Source: CAKZLS01 sp963786305
Lineage (GTDB): Bacteria > Pseudomonadota > Alphaproteobacteria > Rhodospirillales > Defluviicoccaceae
Length of the DNA stretch: 64,000 nt
Reading direction: 5' to 3'
NCBI GenBank assembly: GCA_963786305.1
Contig: CAWAYL010000014.1
Location: 1-64,000, forward strand
Under the pieces are notes generated by a model, which did no database searches, was not told where the DNA came from, and worked only from the letters and a program-made list of their open reading frames with translations. Made by a program: the position numbers and the translations under genes. This document shows positions 8,317 to 16,641 of the stretch, one piece after another; the stretch's first letter is position 1; every line of letters starts with the position of its first letter.

Positions 8317-9344
8317 GGCTTATCCCGTTGCATCCGGTAACGTGAAATGTAGTGACAGGAGCAGGCTTGGCGCATAGAACATAAAGCGAACATTTTGATC
8401 GGAGGGCCTGCCATGACCGACTTTCCCCGTTCGCTGCCGGAGTTCCAGCGCCGCTTTCCCGACGAAGCCGCCTGTGTCGAATACCTTGCCGCGGCGCGCT
8501 GGCCGGACGGCTTTCGGTGCCCGGCGTGTGACGGAGCCAAGGGCTTGGCGCCTTTCGACCAAGCCGTCCACCTGGGAGTGCGCCGACTGCGGTCGGCAGA
8601 CGTCGGTCACCGCCGGGACGGTGATGCACGGCTCCAAGCTCGACCTCACGGTATGGTTCTGGGCGGCCTATCTGATGGCGACCCATTCCAACGGCATCTC
8701 GGCGACGCAACTGCAAATGCAGCTCGGGCTCGGCTCCTACAAGACGGCGTGGTTGCTGTGCGCCAAACTCCGCCGGGCGATGGTCGACCCCGAACGCAAC
8801 CCCTTGACGGGGCTGGTCGAAGTCGACGAGACAACGATCCCGTTCCGGACCAAGGAAGACCCCGTTGCCGGCGGCGGCGGACGAAGCCAGACAGGGCAAG
8901 ATGGCGGTGATCGCCGCGGTCGAAATCATCGGCGACGGCCCGGGCCGCCTTCGCCTCGCTCCCATCGCCGACTATTCCGCCGAAAGCATCCGCGCCTTCG
9001 TCGCCACCAACATCGCTTGCGGCGCGACCCTCAAGACCGACGGATGGGCCGCCTATCCCGGCACTCCCGAGGTCAACCACGATCCCCATGTGGTCGGCAC
9101 CATGGCCGCCCACGTCGTCTTGCCGTGGACCCACCGCGTCTTCGCCAACCTCAAACGCTGGGCCTTGGGCGTCTATCATGGTCTCCGCCGCAACCATCTC
9201 CAATCCTACCTCGACGAGTTCATCTTCCGCTTCAATCGCCGCCGCACCCGCCACGCCGCCTTCCGCTCACTGCTCGGTATCGGCACCCGAACAAAACCCA
9301 TCACCTACAAAATGTTGATAGCACCGGAAACAGCGGGATAAGCC
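8317..9344 (+). mobile_element. IS1595 family element with flanking duplication
   Basis: The ends are imperfect inverted repeats: GGCTTATCCCG...TCCGGT from 8317, and ACCGGAAACAGCGGGATAAGCC ending at 9344 (the outer 11 bases are perfect). Immediately outside, TTTTCCTAGAA occurs at 8306-8316 and TTTTTCCTAGAA at 9345-9356, which looks like a target duplication, although longer than the 8 bp usual for this family. The element carries one transposase gene, which is frameshifted. Confidence 0.8.
8413..9341 (+). pseudogene. IS1595 (ISXO2-like) transposase, frameshifted
   Basis: The frame from ATG 8413 gives MTDFPRSLPEFQRRFPDEAA and a zinc ribbon (CPACDGAKG). At about 8570 the match shifts to another frame (WECADCGRQTSVTAGTVMHG, then LVEVDETTIPFRTKE). 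At about 8880 it shifts again (EARQGKMAVIAAVE, ATLKTDGWAAYPG, RFNRRRTRHAAF). All three DDE parts of an ISXO2-like transposase are present but need two frame corrections. The element is therefore either dead or affected by the sequence errors seen elsewhere. Confidence 0.85.
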
Positions 9345-9356
9345 TTTTTCCTAGAA

Positions 9357-9754
9357 CGCCTAGTTCGCACATGTACACAAAAGACAACATGAAGTCCGGA
9401 TAACTTATTGATACAGAGAGAATCTTTGCTATGACAAAAGTACACATTTTTCAACCAGCCCGGATTTCGGACACATTCCTCTCGTCATTCCATTCAGAAC
9501 AAAGAGCGAATATATACGCTGACAAGGCAGTGAACCAAGGAAATTATTCCTTCATTTTTAAGCCGAGTCTCAGCCCTTGCTCCCAGCGTTTTCGTGGCGC
9601 ATGGCCTGTTGCAAGGGGTCACCCGGCCCGTCATCACGAGCGCCGCGCGGTGATCTAGAATCGACGTTTGCATCAAGCACGGGCATGGTTTGCCGCGTCG
9701 CTGCGCTCCTCGCAAAGACGAGATGGCGTATGCAGCGGCGTGGTCGCCAGCATG
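9357..9754. other. Gene-poor junction between IS cluster and core genes
   Basis: No convincing gene is seen. The first part (9357-9560) is AT-rich element debris. The second part (about 9580-9730) contains the pattern TCGCTGCGCTCCTCGCAAAGACGA, a kind of dispersed intergenic repeat common in alphaproteobacteria, facing a weaker partner near 9612-9650. Confidence 0.5.
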
Positions 9755-9789
9755 GCGATGACGACGGTAAATTCCGCCGTCGTCATCGC
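9755..9789. terminator. Perfect stem-loop
   Basis: GCGATGACGACGG (9755-9767) pairs perfectly with CCGTCGTCATCGC (9777-9789) around a 9-base loop. It lies about 140 bp past the end of the leftward DMT-transporter gene, so it could terminate that unit. There is no clear U tract on either strand. Confidence 0.5.
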
Positions 9790-9930
9790 GAACGATCCGT
9801 CACGAGGTTAGCGTCGAGCTCGCCAAGGCTCAGCCCCGCGATATGGCGGCGGACGTGGTTGGGAAAGCTCTTCGCGAACCGGATGCACCGTTGCTTCGCA
9901 AAATCCAGAAGGCCGTCGGCATCGACCCGT

Positions 9931-10869
9931 CTATGCCCCCTGCGTCCCGAACAGTCTGGCGATGCGGGGCCAGAACAGCTCGATGAAGACCGAACCGGTG
10001 ACCACGACGATGGCGCCCGCCTGCAGCAACGAGAGGCTTTCGCCGAGGATCGCCATGGCGAGGCCGGCGGCGATGACCGGTTTCAGGAAAAAGATGTAGC
10101 CGGCCCGGGTCATGTCGGGCGCGGCCGCGAGCCCGCCGATCCAGAGGAGCTGGGTGATGGTGGTGTTCCAGAGCGCCAGCGTCAGCAGCGACGCCCAGGC
10201 GATCTCCGGGCGGGCGAACAGCGTCAACGGGTTGACCCAGATGGCCCAGGCGACGCCGACGGCGAGCCACAGGCCGATCCCGCCGATCAACATGGTGACC
10301 GCGGTGATGGTGAGCGCGCCGTATTTGGCGATGTACGGCTTTACGTTGACCGCGTAGTAGGCGACGCCGGCGGCGCAGGCGAGACCAAGCAGAATGCCGT
10401 AGACGGAATTGGAATCGCCGGCCAGCTTGTCGAGCGCACCGTCGGTGATGAGAAGCACCAGGCCCACCACGGCGCAGGCGCCGGTGGCAATCTTCACCGG
10501 CGTCAGCGGCTGGCGGTTGATGATCAGATTGGCGAGACCGATGAAGATCGGAATGGTGGTCACCAGGGTCGCCACCTGAATGACGGTGGCGAAATCGAGC
10601 GCCCAGTGGAAGGCGAGATAGGCGCCTGAAATACCGACCAGCGAATACCACACCAGGGCGGGCCCGTGGGCGCGCAAGGGCGCAGCCATGTTGCGCGATC
10701 CGGGAATCAGCACCGCCGCCACAACGAGGCCCGCGCCGCCGATGACGAACCGCCAGACCGAGACCTCGGGGCCGGAAACGCCCGACAGCTTGGCGAAGAA
10801 CTCCGAAGAAGCGTGCCCCAGCACGCCGATGAACACGCAGAGGTAGGCGAAGCGCGGCGATATGGTCAT
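9931..10869 (-). CDS. DMT-superfamily (EamA) transporter
   Basis: The 312-residue inner-membrane protein has about ten hydrophobic segments arranged as two EamA halves (WRFVIGGAGLVVAAVLIP in the first; FLKPVIAAGLAMAILGESL, a typical EamA signature, in the second). Members export metabolites or amino acids; the substrate cannot be read from sequence. It overlaps the upstream hydrolase by four bases (ATGA at 10866-10869), so the two are co-translated. Confidence 0.85.
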   Translation of the reverse strand: MTISPRFAYLCVFIGVLGHASSEFFAKLSGVSGPEVSVWRFVIGGAGLVVAAVLIPGSRNMAAPLRAHGPALVWYSLVGISGAYLAFHWALDFATVIQVATLVTTIPIFIGLANLIINRQPLTPVKIATGACAVVGLVLLITDGALDKLAGDSNSVYGILLGLACAAGVAYYAVNVKPYIAKYGALTITAVTMLIGGIGLWLAVGVAWAIWVNPLTLFARPEIAWASLLTLALWNTTITQLLWIGGLAAAPDMTRAGYIFFLKPVIAAGLAMAILGESLSLLQAGAIVVVTGSVFIELFWPRIARLFGTQGA

Positions 10870-11690
10870 GCGCCGCGCCCCTCGATCCCGGCGCCGAACC
10901 GGGCGAGGCTCTCGGCCAACCGCTCGGGCCGTTCCTGAGGGAGCAGATGACCGGCGTCCGGCCAGTCCTCGCGGCGCGCGTCGGGAAGGGTCGCATAGAG
11001 CCGGTCGACGACGTCCGGATCCAAAAAAACACGGTCCTGCAGCCCCGTGATCACCAAGGTCGGGAGCGTAAGCCGGGCATAGTCCACCGCCCAGTCCGCC
11101 GCGCCGGCGTGCCGCATCAGATTGAGGTGACCATGGCCGGCATCGATGGGCTCGTAGGGCATGTCCTGCACGAAGCCGGGCCGGGCGGTGGCCGCGAATT
11201 CCTGATTGACGAGGAGCGGGAAGATGGCGTCGAGAAACAGCCGAACGCCGCCGGCCTCGACGAGCTTGGGCATGGCGTCGTTGATCCAGGCGATACGGGG
11301 ACCGATGTCGCGGAGCGTGTTGAGCAGCACCAGTCCCGCCGCCGTCGCCCCTTTGAAGAGGGCATGGGCCGCGAAAAGTCCGCCGATGGACAGACCCACC
11401 AGGATCGGCCGCGCGGGGTCGAGCGCGCGCAGAAGGCCGCCGAGATCGGCAACGATGAGATCGGGCGTCAACGCCACGTCCGCGCCGAACGGAGAGCCGT
11501 CCTGGCCTCGGAAATTGTAGGAAAGCGTCCCGAACCCGTCATCGCGCAAGCTGGGCGCGACGACGGCCTCCCACGCCTGGGTGTTGCCGGTCAGGGCATT
11601 GACGAACACGAAGGTCGGCGCGTCTTCGCGGGCTGGCGGCGTGTGCTCGTAATAGAGGCCGTTTTCGGAATCGATTTTATGAACCGGCAT
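10866..11690 (-). CDS. Alpha/beta-hydrolase
   Basis: The 274-residue protein starts at ATG 11690 (MPVHKIDSENGLYYEHTPP). A nucleophile elbow GLSIGG (Ser about 99), an oxyanion region NALTGN, an acid in the ITGLQDRVF stretch and a late GHLLPQE histidine form the expected catalytic triad. It resembles the proline-iminopeptidase and 3-oxoadipate enol-lactonase class, but the substrate is unknown. It is coupled to the downstream DMT transporter, which suggests a linked metabolite. Confidence 0.8.
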   Translation of the reverse strand: MPVHKIDSENGLYYEHTPPAREDAPTFVFVNALTGNTQAWEAVVAPSLRDDGFGTLSYNFRGQDGSPFGADVALTPDLIVADLGGLLRALDPARPILVGLSIGGLFAAHALFKGATAAGLVLLNTLRDIGPRIAWINDAMPKLVEAGGVRLFLDAIFPLLVNQEFAATARPGFVQDMPYEPIDAGHGHLNLMRHAGAADWAVDYARLTLPTLVITGLQDRVFLDPDVVDRLYATLPDARREDWPDAGHLLPQERPERLAESLARFGAGIEGRGA

Positions 11691-11757
11691 TGCTGGTTGC
11701 TCCCTGTTGATTCTTTCATTTTTTTGTCGCCACGTTCGCGAGGTTGTCGGCGGGGCC

Positions 11758-11970
11758 TTAGCCGGCCGCGCGGCAATGCGACGCCGCCCGGCGTTCGGCC
11801 TCGACGGTGACGGGATACGTCCAACTGGTCGGCGATGTTCTACGGGCCTGTTCGGCAATGGTCTGCCGCGCCGACCGAGCGCCGGGCACCGGGTTGCCGC
11901 CGGCGATGGCGTCGCGAAGGGCTGCGCAGGCCTCGTGCGTCAGATCGGTTTTCGGCGGCAGGGTGCGCAT
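11758..11970 (-). pseudogene. GntR-like regulator, N-terminal remnant
   Basis: The 70-residue frame reads LTHEACAALRDAIAGG, then VPGARSARQTIAEQARRT, which resembles the opening winged-helix of GntR/FadR-type regulators (the pattern L-ALRDAI-G---PG--L----LA). It then runs into non-matching sequence and stops. A CCGTATACGG palindrome lies about 20 bp upstream. I read it as a decayed autoregulated GntR gene; an unrelated small ORF is possible. Confidence 0.4.
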
Positions 11971-11988
11971 TCGCCGACATTTAGAATG

Positions 11989-11998
11989 CCGTATACGG
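11989..11998. promoter_or_regulatory. Palindrome CCGTATACGG, possible GntR operator
   Basis: A perfect 10-bp palindrome centred on GTATAC lies just upstream of the GntR-like remnant and between two leftward units. GTATAC-centred sites are bound by several FadR/VanR-type GntR proteins. Function is inferred from position only. Confidence 0.4.
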
Positions 11999-12068
11999 TA
12001 TGCAAAGCTAAATTTGTTGCCCCATGGGAACGATGCGTACCGTCATGCCGGCCCCTTACACGCCGGGA

Positions 12069-12701
12069 TCACAGCATGCCGGGTTTGCCGGCCTGCCAGC
12101 GGTCCAGTTCGGTCGTCAGAAGAACGGCGTGCTCGCGCTCCTCGGCGGCCAGTTCCTGGTAGAGTTGGCCTTCGGAGGAGCCCGAAGCCGCTTGTGCGCT
12201 TTTTTCGCCGAAGAACGCGGCGGCGCGCTCCTCGCAGGCGATGGCGATGCGAAACAGGTTGGCGGGATCGTCGGGATGGCTCTCGATACCGGCGAAAATG
12301 GCGGCGCGCTCGACCCCCGACAGTGCCGACGCCGCCGGAGGGGCCGCATGGTAGCGGCGCTTCAGCGTGTCCATGTGCTCCTCTTCCATGTCCGCGAACT
12401 TGGCGAACAAGGTCCTTAATCCGGGTTCCTTCGCCTCTTTCGCCGCCTGGGCATAAAATGCGTGGCCGCCGAGCTCGATTTCGAAGGCGATGCGAACCGC
12501 GTTCATGTCCTCGGCGCCCTCGATCTCACGGTCGGCAAGGGTCTCCAGCGTGCCGTTGCACATGGGGCACATGCCATAGGGGAAGGCAAAACCCTCGCTG
12601 ACCTTGCCGCAATCGCGGCAGCGCCATTCCAGCGTTTCCGTGCCGCAGCAGATATATTCCTCGGCGCCATCGAGCGGTTCACGGCATTTGGGACAGAACA
12701 T
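12069..12701 (-). CDS. Zinc-ribbon ferritin-like (erythrin) protein
   Basis: In this 210-residue cytoplasmic protein two N-terminal CxxC pairs (MFCPKCREPL, WRCRDCGKV) plus CPMCN form a rubredoxin/zinc-ribbon-like module. A four-helix ferritin-like domain follows, with diiron-type ligands FEIELGGHAFY, DMEEEHM, CEERAAAFF and EEREHAVLL. Rubrerythrins with such modules reduce peroxide or handle iron. It is the last gene of the leftward iscA-nifUSVW unit, 15 bp after the fused oxidoreductase, suggesting protection of nitrogenase or Fe-S assembly. The ribbon is at the N-terminus, not the C-terminus as in classical rubrerythrin. Confidence 0.75.
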   Translation of the reverse strand: MFCPKCREPLDGAEEYICCGTETLEWRCRDCGKVSEGFAFPYGMCPMCNGTLETLADREIEGAEDMNAVRIAFEIELGGHAFYAQAAKEAKEPGLRTLFAKFADMEEEHMDTLKRRYHAAPPAASALSGVERAAIFAGIESHPDDPANLFRIAIACEERAAAFFGEKSAQAASGSSEGQLYQELAAEEREHAVLLTTELDRWQAGKPGML

Positions 12702-12716
12702 CGGTCGGTTCTCCTG

Positions 12717-15093
12717 TCAGACGATCTCGGTGGCCGCGGTATCGGCCGGGGCGACAGCGGCGGCGGCAAGCGGCGCAGGCGGCACGAAGGCCTCCACGGC
12801 ATCGGCCGTCACCGGCCAGCGCCGTTCGCCGTCGGCGAGATAGGTGGCGATAGCCTTGGCGGCGCGCCGCCCGGCGCCCATGGCGAGGATCACCGTGGCG
12901 CCGCCGCTGACGATATCGCCGCCGGCAAACACGCCCGGGATGTTGGTCGCCTGGGTGTCGTCGCAGGCGACGATGTTGCCCCACTTGTTCAGCGACAGAT
13001 CGGGCGTGGCCTGGCCGATGATGGGATTGGCCTGGGTGCCGAGCGCATAGATCACCGTGTCGCAGTCGAGATCCACGGTTTCATCCAGCGGCACCGGCCG
13101 CCGCCGTCCGCGCTCGTCGGGCTCGCCGAGGGTCATTTTCTGCACCTTCATGCCGCGGACGTTGCCGTCCTCGTCGGTGTGAATTTCGAGGGGGGAATGG
13201 AGAAAAAAGAAGTCGACGCCCTCTTCCTTGGCGTGACGAAGCTCCTCCACGCGGGCCGGGGCTTCGGCCTCGGTGCGCCGGTAGACGCATCGGACCGTGG
13301 GCACGCCCAGACGTTTCGCGACCCGCAGGCAGTCCATGGCGGTGTTGCCGGCGCCGATGACCACGACGCTCCTGCCGATGCCGATGGGCGTGTCGAGATA
13401 GGGAAACCTGTCGCCCCCCATGAGGTTGACGCGGGTGAGGAACTCGTTGGCGGAGTACACCTGGCCGGCGAACTCGCCCGGAATGCCGAGGAACGAGGGC
13501 GCGCCGGCGCCGGCGCCGACGAACACCGCCGCATAACCCTTGCCGTTCATCAGCTGCGGAATGGTGAAGGTCTTGCCCACCACTTTGTTGGTCTCGAACT
13601 TGACGCCCATGTCGGTCAGCCGTTTCACCTCGCGCTCGATGATGTCGCGGGGCAGGCGGAACGACGGAATGCCGTAGCGCAGTACGCCGCCGACCACGTG
13701 CAGGGCCTCGAACACGGTGACGTCGGCGCCGAGGCGGACCAGATCGGCGGCCGCCGCCAGACCGGCCGGTCCCGATCCGACGATGGCGACGTTCCCGAGC
13801 GAGCGGGCGAAGGCGGGCGGGATCCCCTTGGCCGGGCGGGCGTGGTCGCCGACGAAACGCTCCAGCCGGCCGATGGCCACCGCCTCCATCTTGCGATTGA
13901 TGACGCACTGGCTCTCGCACTGGGTTTCCTGCGGACAGACGCGGCCGCAAATGGACGGGAACAGGTTCGAACTCGTTGATGACCTCGAGAGCGCCATCAA
14001 GATCGCGCACCAGCAGATGGCGAATGAAACGTGGAATGTCGATGGAGACCGGGCAACCGGAAATGCACGTGGGCTTGCGGCACTGGATGCAGCGTTCCGC
14101 TTCCTCCAGCGCGTCCTCGAGGCCGTAGCCAAGATTAACCTCCTTGAAATTGGCGGCGCGCTCCTTGGCGTCGCGCTCCGGCATGCCGATCTGGGTGGGG
14201 CGCAGTTCCGTCAATTTCTTGTAGCTCCGCTTTTCCTCCTCGAAGAGCGTCTTCTCCAGGTTGCAGACGTGGGCGTAATCCGTGTTGGCTTTCTCCTCCG
14301 GCGCCTTGAAGCGTTTCTGACGCGCCATCAACTCCTTGAAATCCACTCGGTGGCCGTCGAAGTCCGGCCCGTCGACGCACGCGAACCGGACCTCGCCGTC
14401 GACGGTGACCCGGCACGATCCGCACATGCCGGTACCGTCCACCATGATGGCGTTCAGCGACACCATGGTCTTGGCGCCGAACGGCCGCGTCGTCTCGACG
14501 CAGGCATTCATCATCGGCAGCGGACCGATGGCGATCACCAGATCCGGCGGGTCGGTCTCAAGAACGCTCTGCAAGGCCTCGGTAACGAAACCCGGCCGGC
14601 CGTAGCTGCCGTCGTCGGTACAGACCACCAGATCGTCGCAGAACGCCTGGAAGCGATCTTCCCAGAATACCAACGGCTCGCTTCTGAAGCCGATGATGCC
14701 GGTGGTGCGGTTGCCGGCCTCGTGGAAGGCGCGAAGCTGCGGGTAGATCGGCGCGACCCCGAGCCCGCCGCCCACCAGCACGACATGGCCGACCCGCTCC
14801 ACATGCTGCGGCAATCCGAGCGGCCCGACGAAGTCGGCGAAACTGTCGCCGGCCTTGTAGCGATCCCGCATCTCCCGTGTGGTCTTGCCCAGCGCCTGGA
14901 TGACGAGGGTGACGGTTCCCTTGTTGCGGTCGAAGTCGGCGACGGTGAGCGGGATCCGCTCGCTTCTCTCGTGCAGGCGGATCATCACGAAGTGTCCCGG
15001 CTCGGCCGACTGCGCCACGTCCGGCGCGAGCACCTCCCACAGGAAGGTGGTGTCGGAAAACGCGTCGCGGCGGATGATCGTGTACATGGACAA
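12717..15093 (-). CDS. Fused NfnA/NfnB-type NAD(P)H oxidoreductase, one frameshift
   Basis: About 791 residues if one extra base near 13965 is removed. Residues 1-280 match the FAD/NAD-binding electron-transfer subunit of NfnA or DHOD type (MIRLHERSERIPLTVAD, VGGGLGVAPIYPQLRAF, [2Fe-2S] site GTGMCGSCR...FACVDGP). The rest matches NfnB/GltD: two Fe-S motifs (CIQCRKPTCISGCP and CGRVCPQETQCESQC) and two Rossmann folds (VGSGPAGLAAAADL, VIGAGNTAMDC). No glutamate synthase large subunit is nearby. Lying 35 bp after nifW, it may exchange electrons between NADH, NADPH and ferredoxin for nitrogenase. GltD-like function in another pathway is the alternative. Confidence 0.75.
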
Positions 15094-15127
15094 TATCTCC
15101 TTGTCCGTCTGGTCGTTCAGTTGAGCC

Positions 15128-15478
15128 TCAAGGGTCGGTCGGTCGCCCGACGCCCCTCACCTCCCCAAGCGGCACCATGGTCCGACCGGGGACACCGCCC
15201 TGCGGCTTGGCCTGGTGGAATACCTTGAAGACTTTTTCGGTGCGTGCGTCGGAGGTGACGAAATCGTGGTAGGCGCCGGCGAGAAACGCCGAAAAGGTTT
15301 CGTGCAGCCGGTCCTCGTCCATGGTCCCGAGATCCGCCTTGGCGAGGCGGTCGTGCAGCCGTTGCAGGATGTGGAGACGATGGACGTCCACCACCCGCTG
15401 TTCATACGGGATTTCGAAATGGTCGAGAAAATCTTCGGCGGTTTCCAGCGAGTGAAGGGTATCGAGCAGCCCGGTCAT
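15128..15478 (-). CDS. nifW: Nitrogenase-stabilising protein NifW
   Basis: The 116-residue protein has the NifW pattern: LLDTLHSLETAEDFLDHFEI, then HRLHILQRLHDRL and LHETFSAFLAGAYHDFV. NifW helps protect or mature the MoFe protein against oxygen. Its ATG overlaps the nifV stop (15475-15478), giving tight coupling. Confidence 0.88.
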   Translation of the reverse strand: MTGLLDTLHSLETAEDFLDHFEIPYEQRVVDVHRLHILQRLHDRLAKADLGTMDEDRLHETFSAFLAGAYHDFVTSDARTEKVFKVFHQAKPQGGVPGRTMVPLGEVRGVGRPTDP

Positions 15479-16626
15479 GACACCTCCCGTGGCAAGGGGC
15501 GCGTTTTTTCGTAAATGGATTTCAGAAACGCCGGCTTCGGCGGGCTTTTGGTGCTGATCGCGTGCTCGCGAACCATGGCGAGCACCCTGCCTGCCTGTTC
15601 GGGCTGCAGCGCCAGCCCCAACGAACGGAACACATGCGATACCGAAGCGGCGCCGGAGTGTTTTCCGAGCTGCACGCGATGCTCGCGTCCGAGATCCCGC
15701 GGGTCGAGCGCCTGGTAGTTCAATCGATCGCGCAGCAGGCCGTGGACATGAATGCCCGCCTCGTGCGTAAAGACAGCGGCGCCGACGATGCTCTTGTTGG
15801 GCGGAACCGGGCGGCCGGATGCGCGGGCCACCAACTTGGACACGGTCCCCAATTGACGGCGATCGATGCCCGTGTCCACTCCATACAGATGCGAAAGCGC
15901 CACCACGGCCTCTTCCAGGGGCGCGTTGCCGGCCCGTTCGCCCAATCCGTTGACCGTCGTGTTCACGTGGGTGGCGCCGCCCCGGAGCGCCGCCAGCGAA
16001 TTGGCCGTGGCCAGACCGAGATCGTCGTGGGCATGGATTTCGAGCTCGATGGATGTATGGGCGCGAAGAAAGGCGATGGCCTCGTAAGTCGTGAAAGGGT
16101 CGAGGACGCCGAGCGTGTCGGCGAAGCGGAATCGTCCTGCGCCGAGCGTCGTAATCGCGTCGATCACCCGGAGAATGTGCCCGACATCGGCGCGCGACGA
16201 ATCTTCGCCGCCCACCGCGACGTCGAGGCCCCGGTCGAGAGCATAGCCGACCATTCGCCTCGTATAGTCAATGGCCCATTTCCGGTCCCGGCCGAACTTT
16301 CCCTGTAGCATCTGATCGGAAACCGGCAGCGACAGGTTCACCGCCGACAAGCCGCAGTCGACGGCGGCGTCCACGTCGGCGACGGTCATGCGGCACCAGC
16401 CGATGAGCTTGCATCGGAGACCCGCGTCGACCACCGCGCGAATGCAATCGCGCTCCTGCGCGCCCATCGCCGGGATGCCGACCTCCAGTTCGCGAACGCC
16501 GGCGCGATCCAGCGCCATGGCGATGGCCACCTTCTCGGAGCACGTGAAGGCGACGCCGGCGGTCTGTTCGCCGTCGCGGAGCGTGGTGTCGTTGATCACC
16601 GGCGGGACCTTCGTTGGCTCTTTCAT
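15475..16626 (-). CDS. nifV: Homocitrate synthase NifV
   Basis: The 383-residue protein condenses acetyl-CoA with 2-oxoglutarate to homocitrate, the organic ligand of FeMo-cofactor. The DRE-TIM signature INDTTLRDGEQTAGVAF is at residues 12-28, the metal-binding HAHDDLG near 200, and a late NTTVNGLGERAGNAPLEE. It lacks the long leucine-type regulatory C-terminal domain of LeuA, as expected for NifV. It starts 15 bp after nifS. Confidence 0.95.
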   Translation of the reverse strand: MKEPTKVPPVINDTTLRDGEQTAGVAFTCSEKVAIAMALDRAGVRELEVGIPAMGAQERDCIRAVVDAGLRCKLIGWCRMTVADVDAAVDCGLSAVNLSLPVSDQMLQGKFGRDRKWAIDYTRRMVGYALDRGLDVAVGGEDSSRADVGHILRVIDAITTLGAGRFRFADTLGVLDPFTTYEAIAFLRAHTSIELEIHAHDDLGLATANSLAALRGGATHVNTTVNGLGERAGNAPLEEAVVALSHLYGVDTGIDRRQLGTVSKLVARASGRPVPPNKSIVGAAVFTHEAGIHVHGLLRDRLNYQALDPRDLGREHRVQLGKHSGAASVSHVFRSLGLALQPEQAGRVLAMVREHAISTKSPPKPAFLKSIYEKTRPLPREVS

Positions 16627-16641
16627 ATCGCGAGATCCTGA

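Noticed and set aside
9431..9658. 75-residue plus-strand frame (MTKVHIFQPARISDTFLSS)
   Set aside because: It starts inside the 19-bp direct repeat and runs into the intergenic repeat; no ribosome site or family match was recognised.
9580..9730. Possible small protein gene with start near 9577
   Set aside because: The stretch is explained by a dispersed intergenic repeat (TCGCTGCGCTCCTCGCAAAGACGA type) and has no coding signature.
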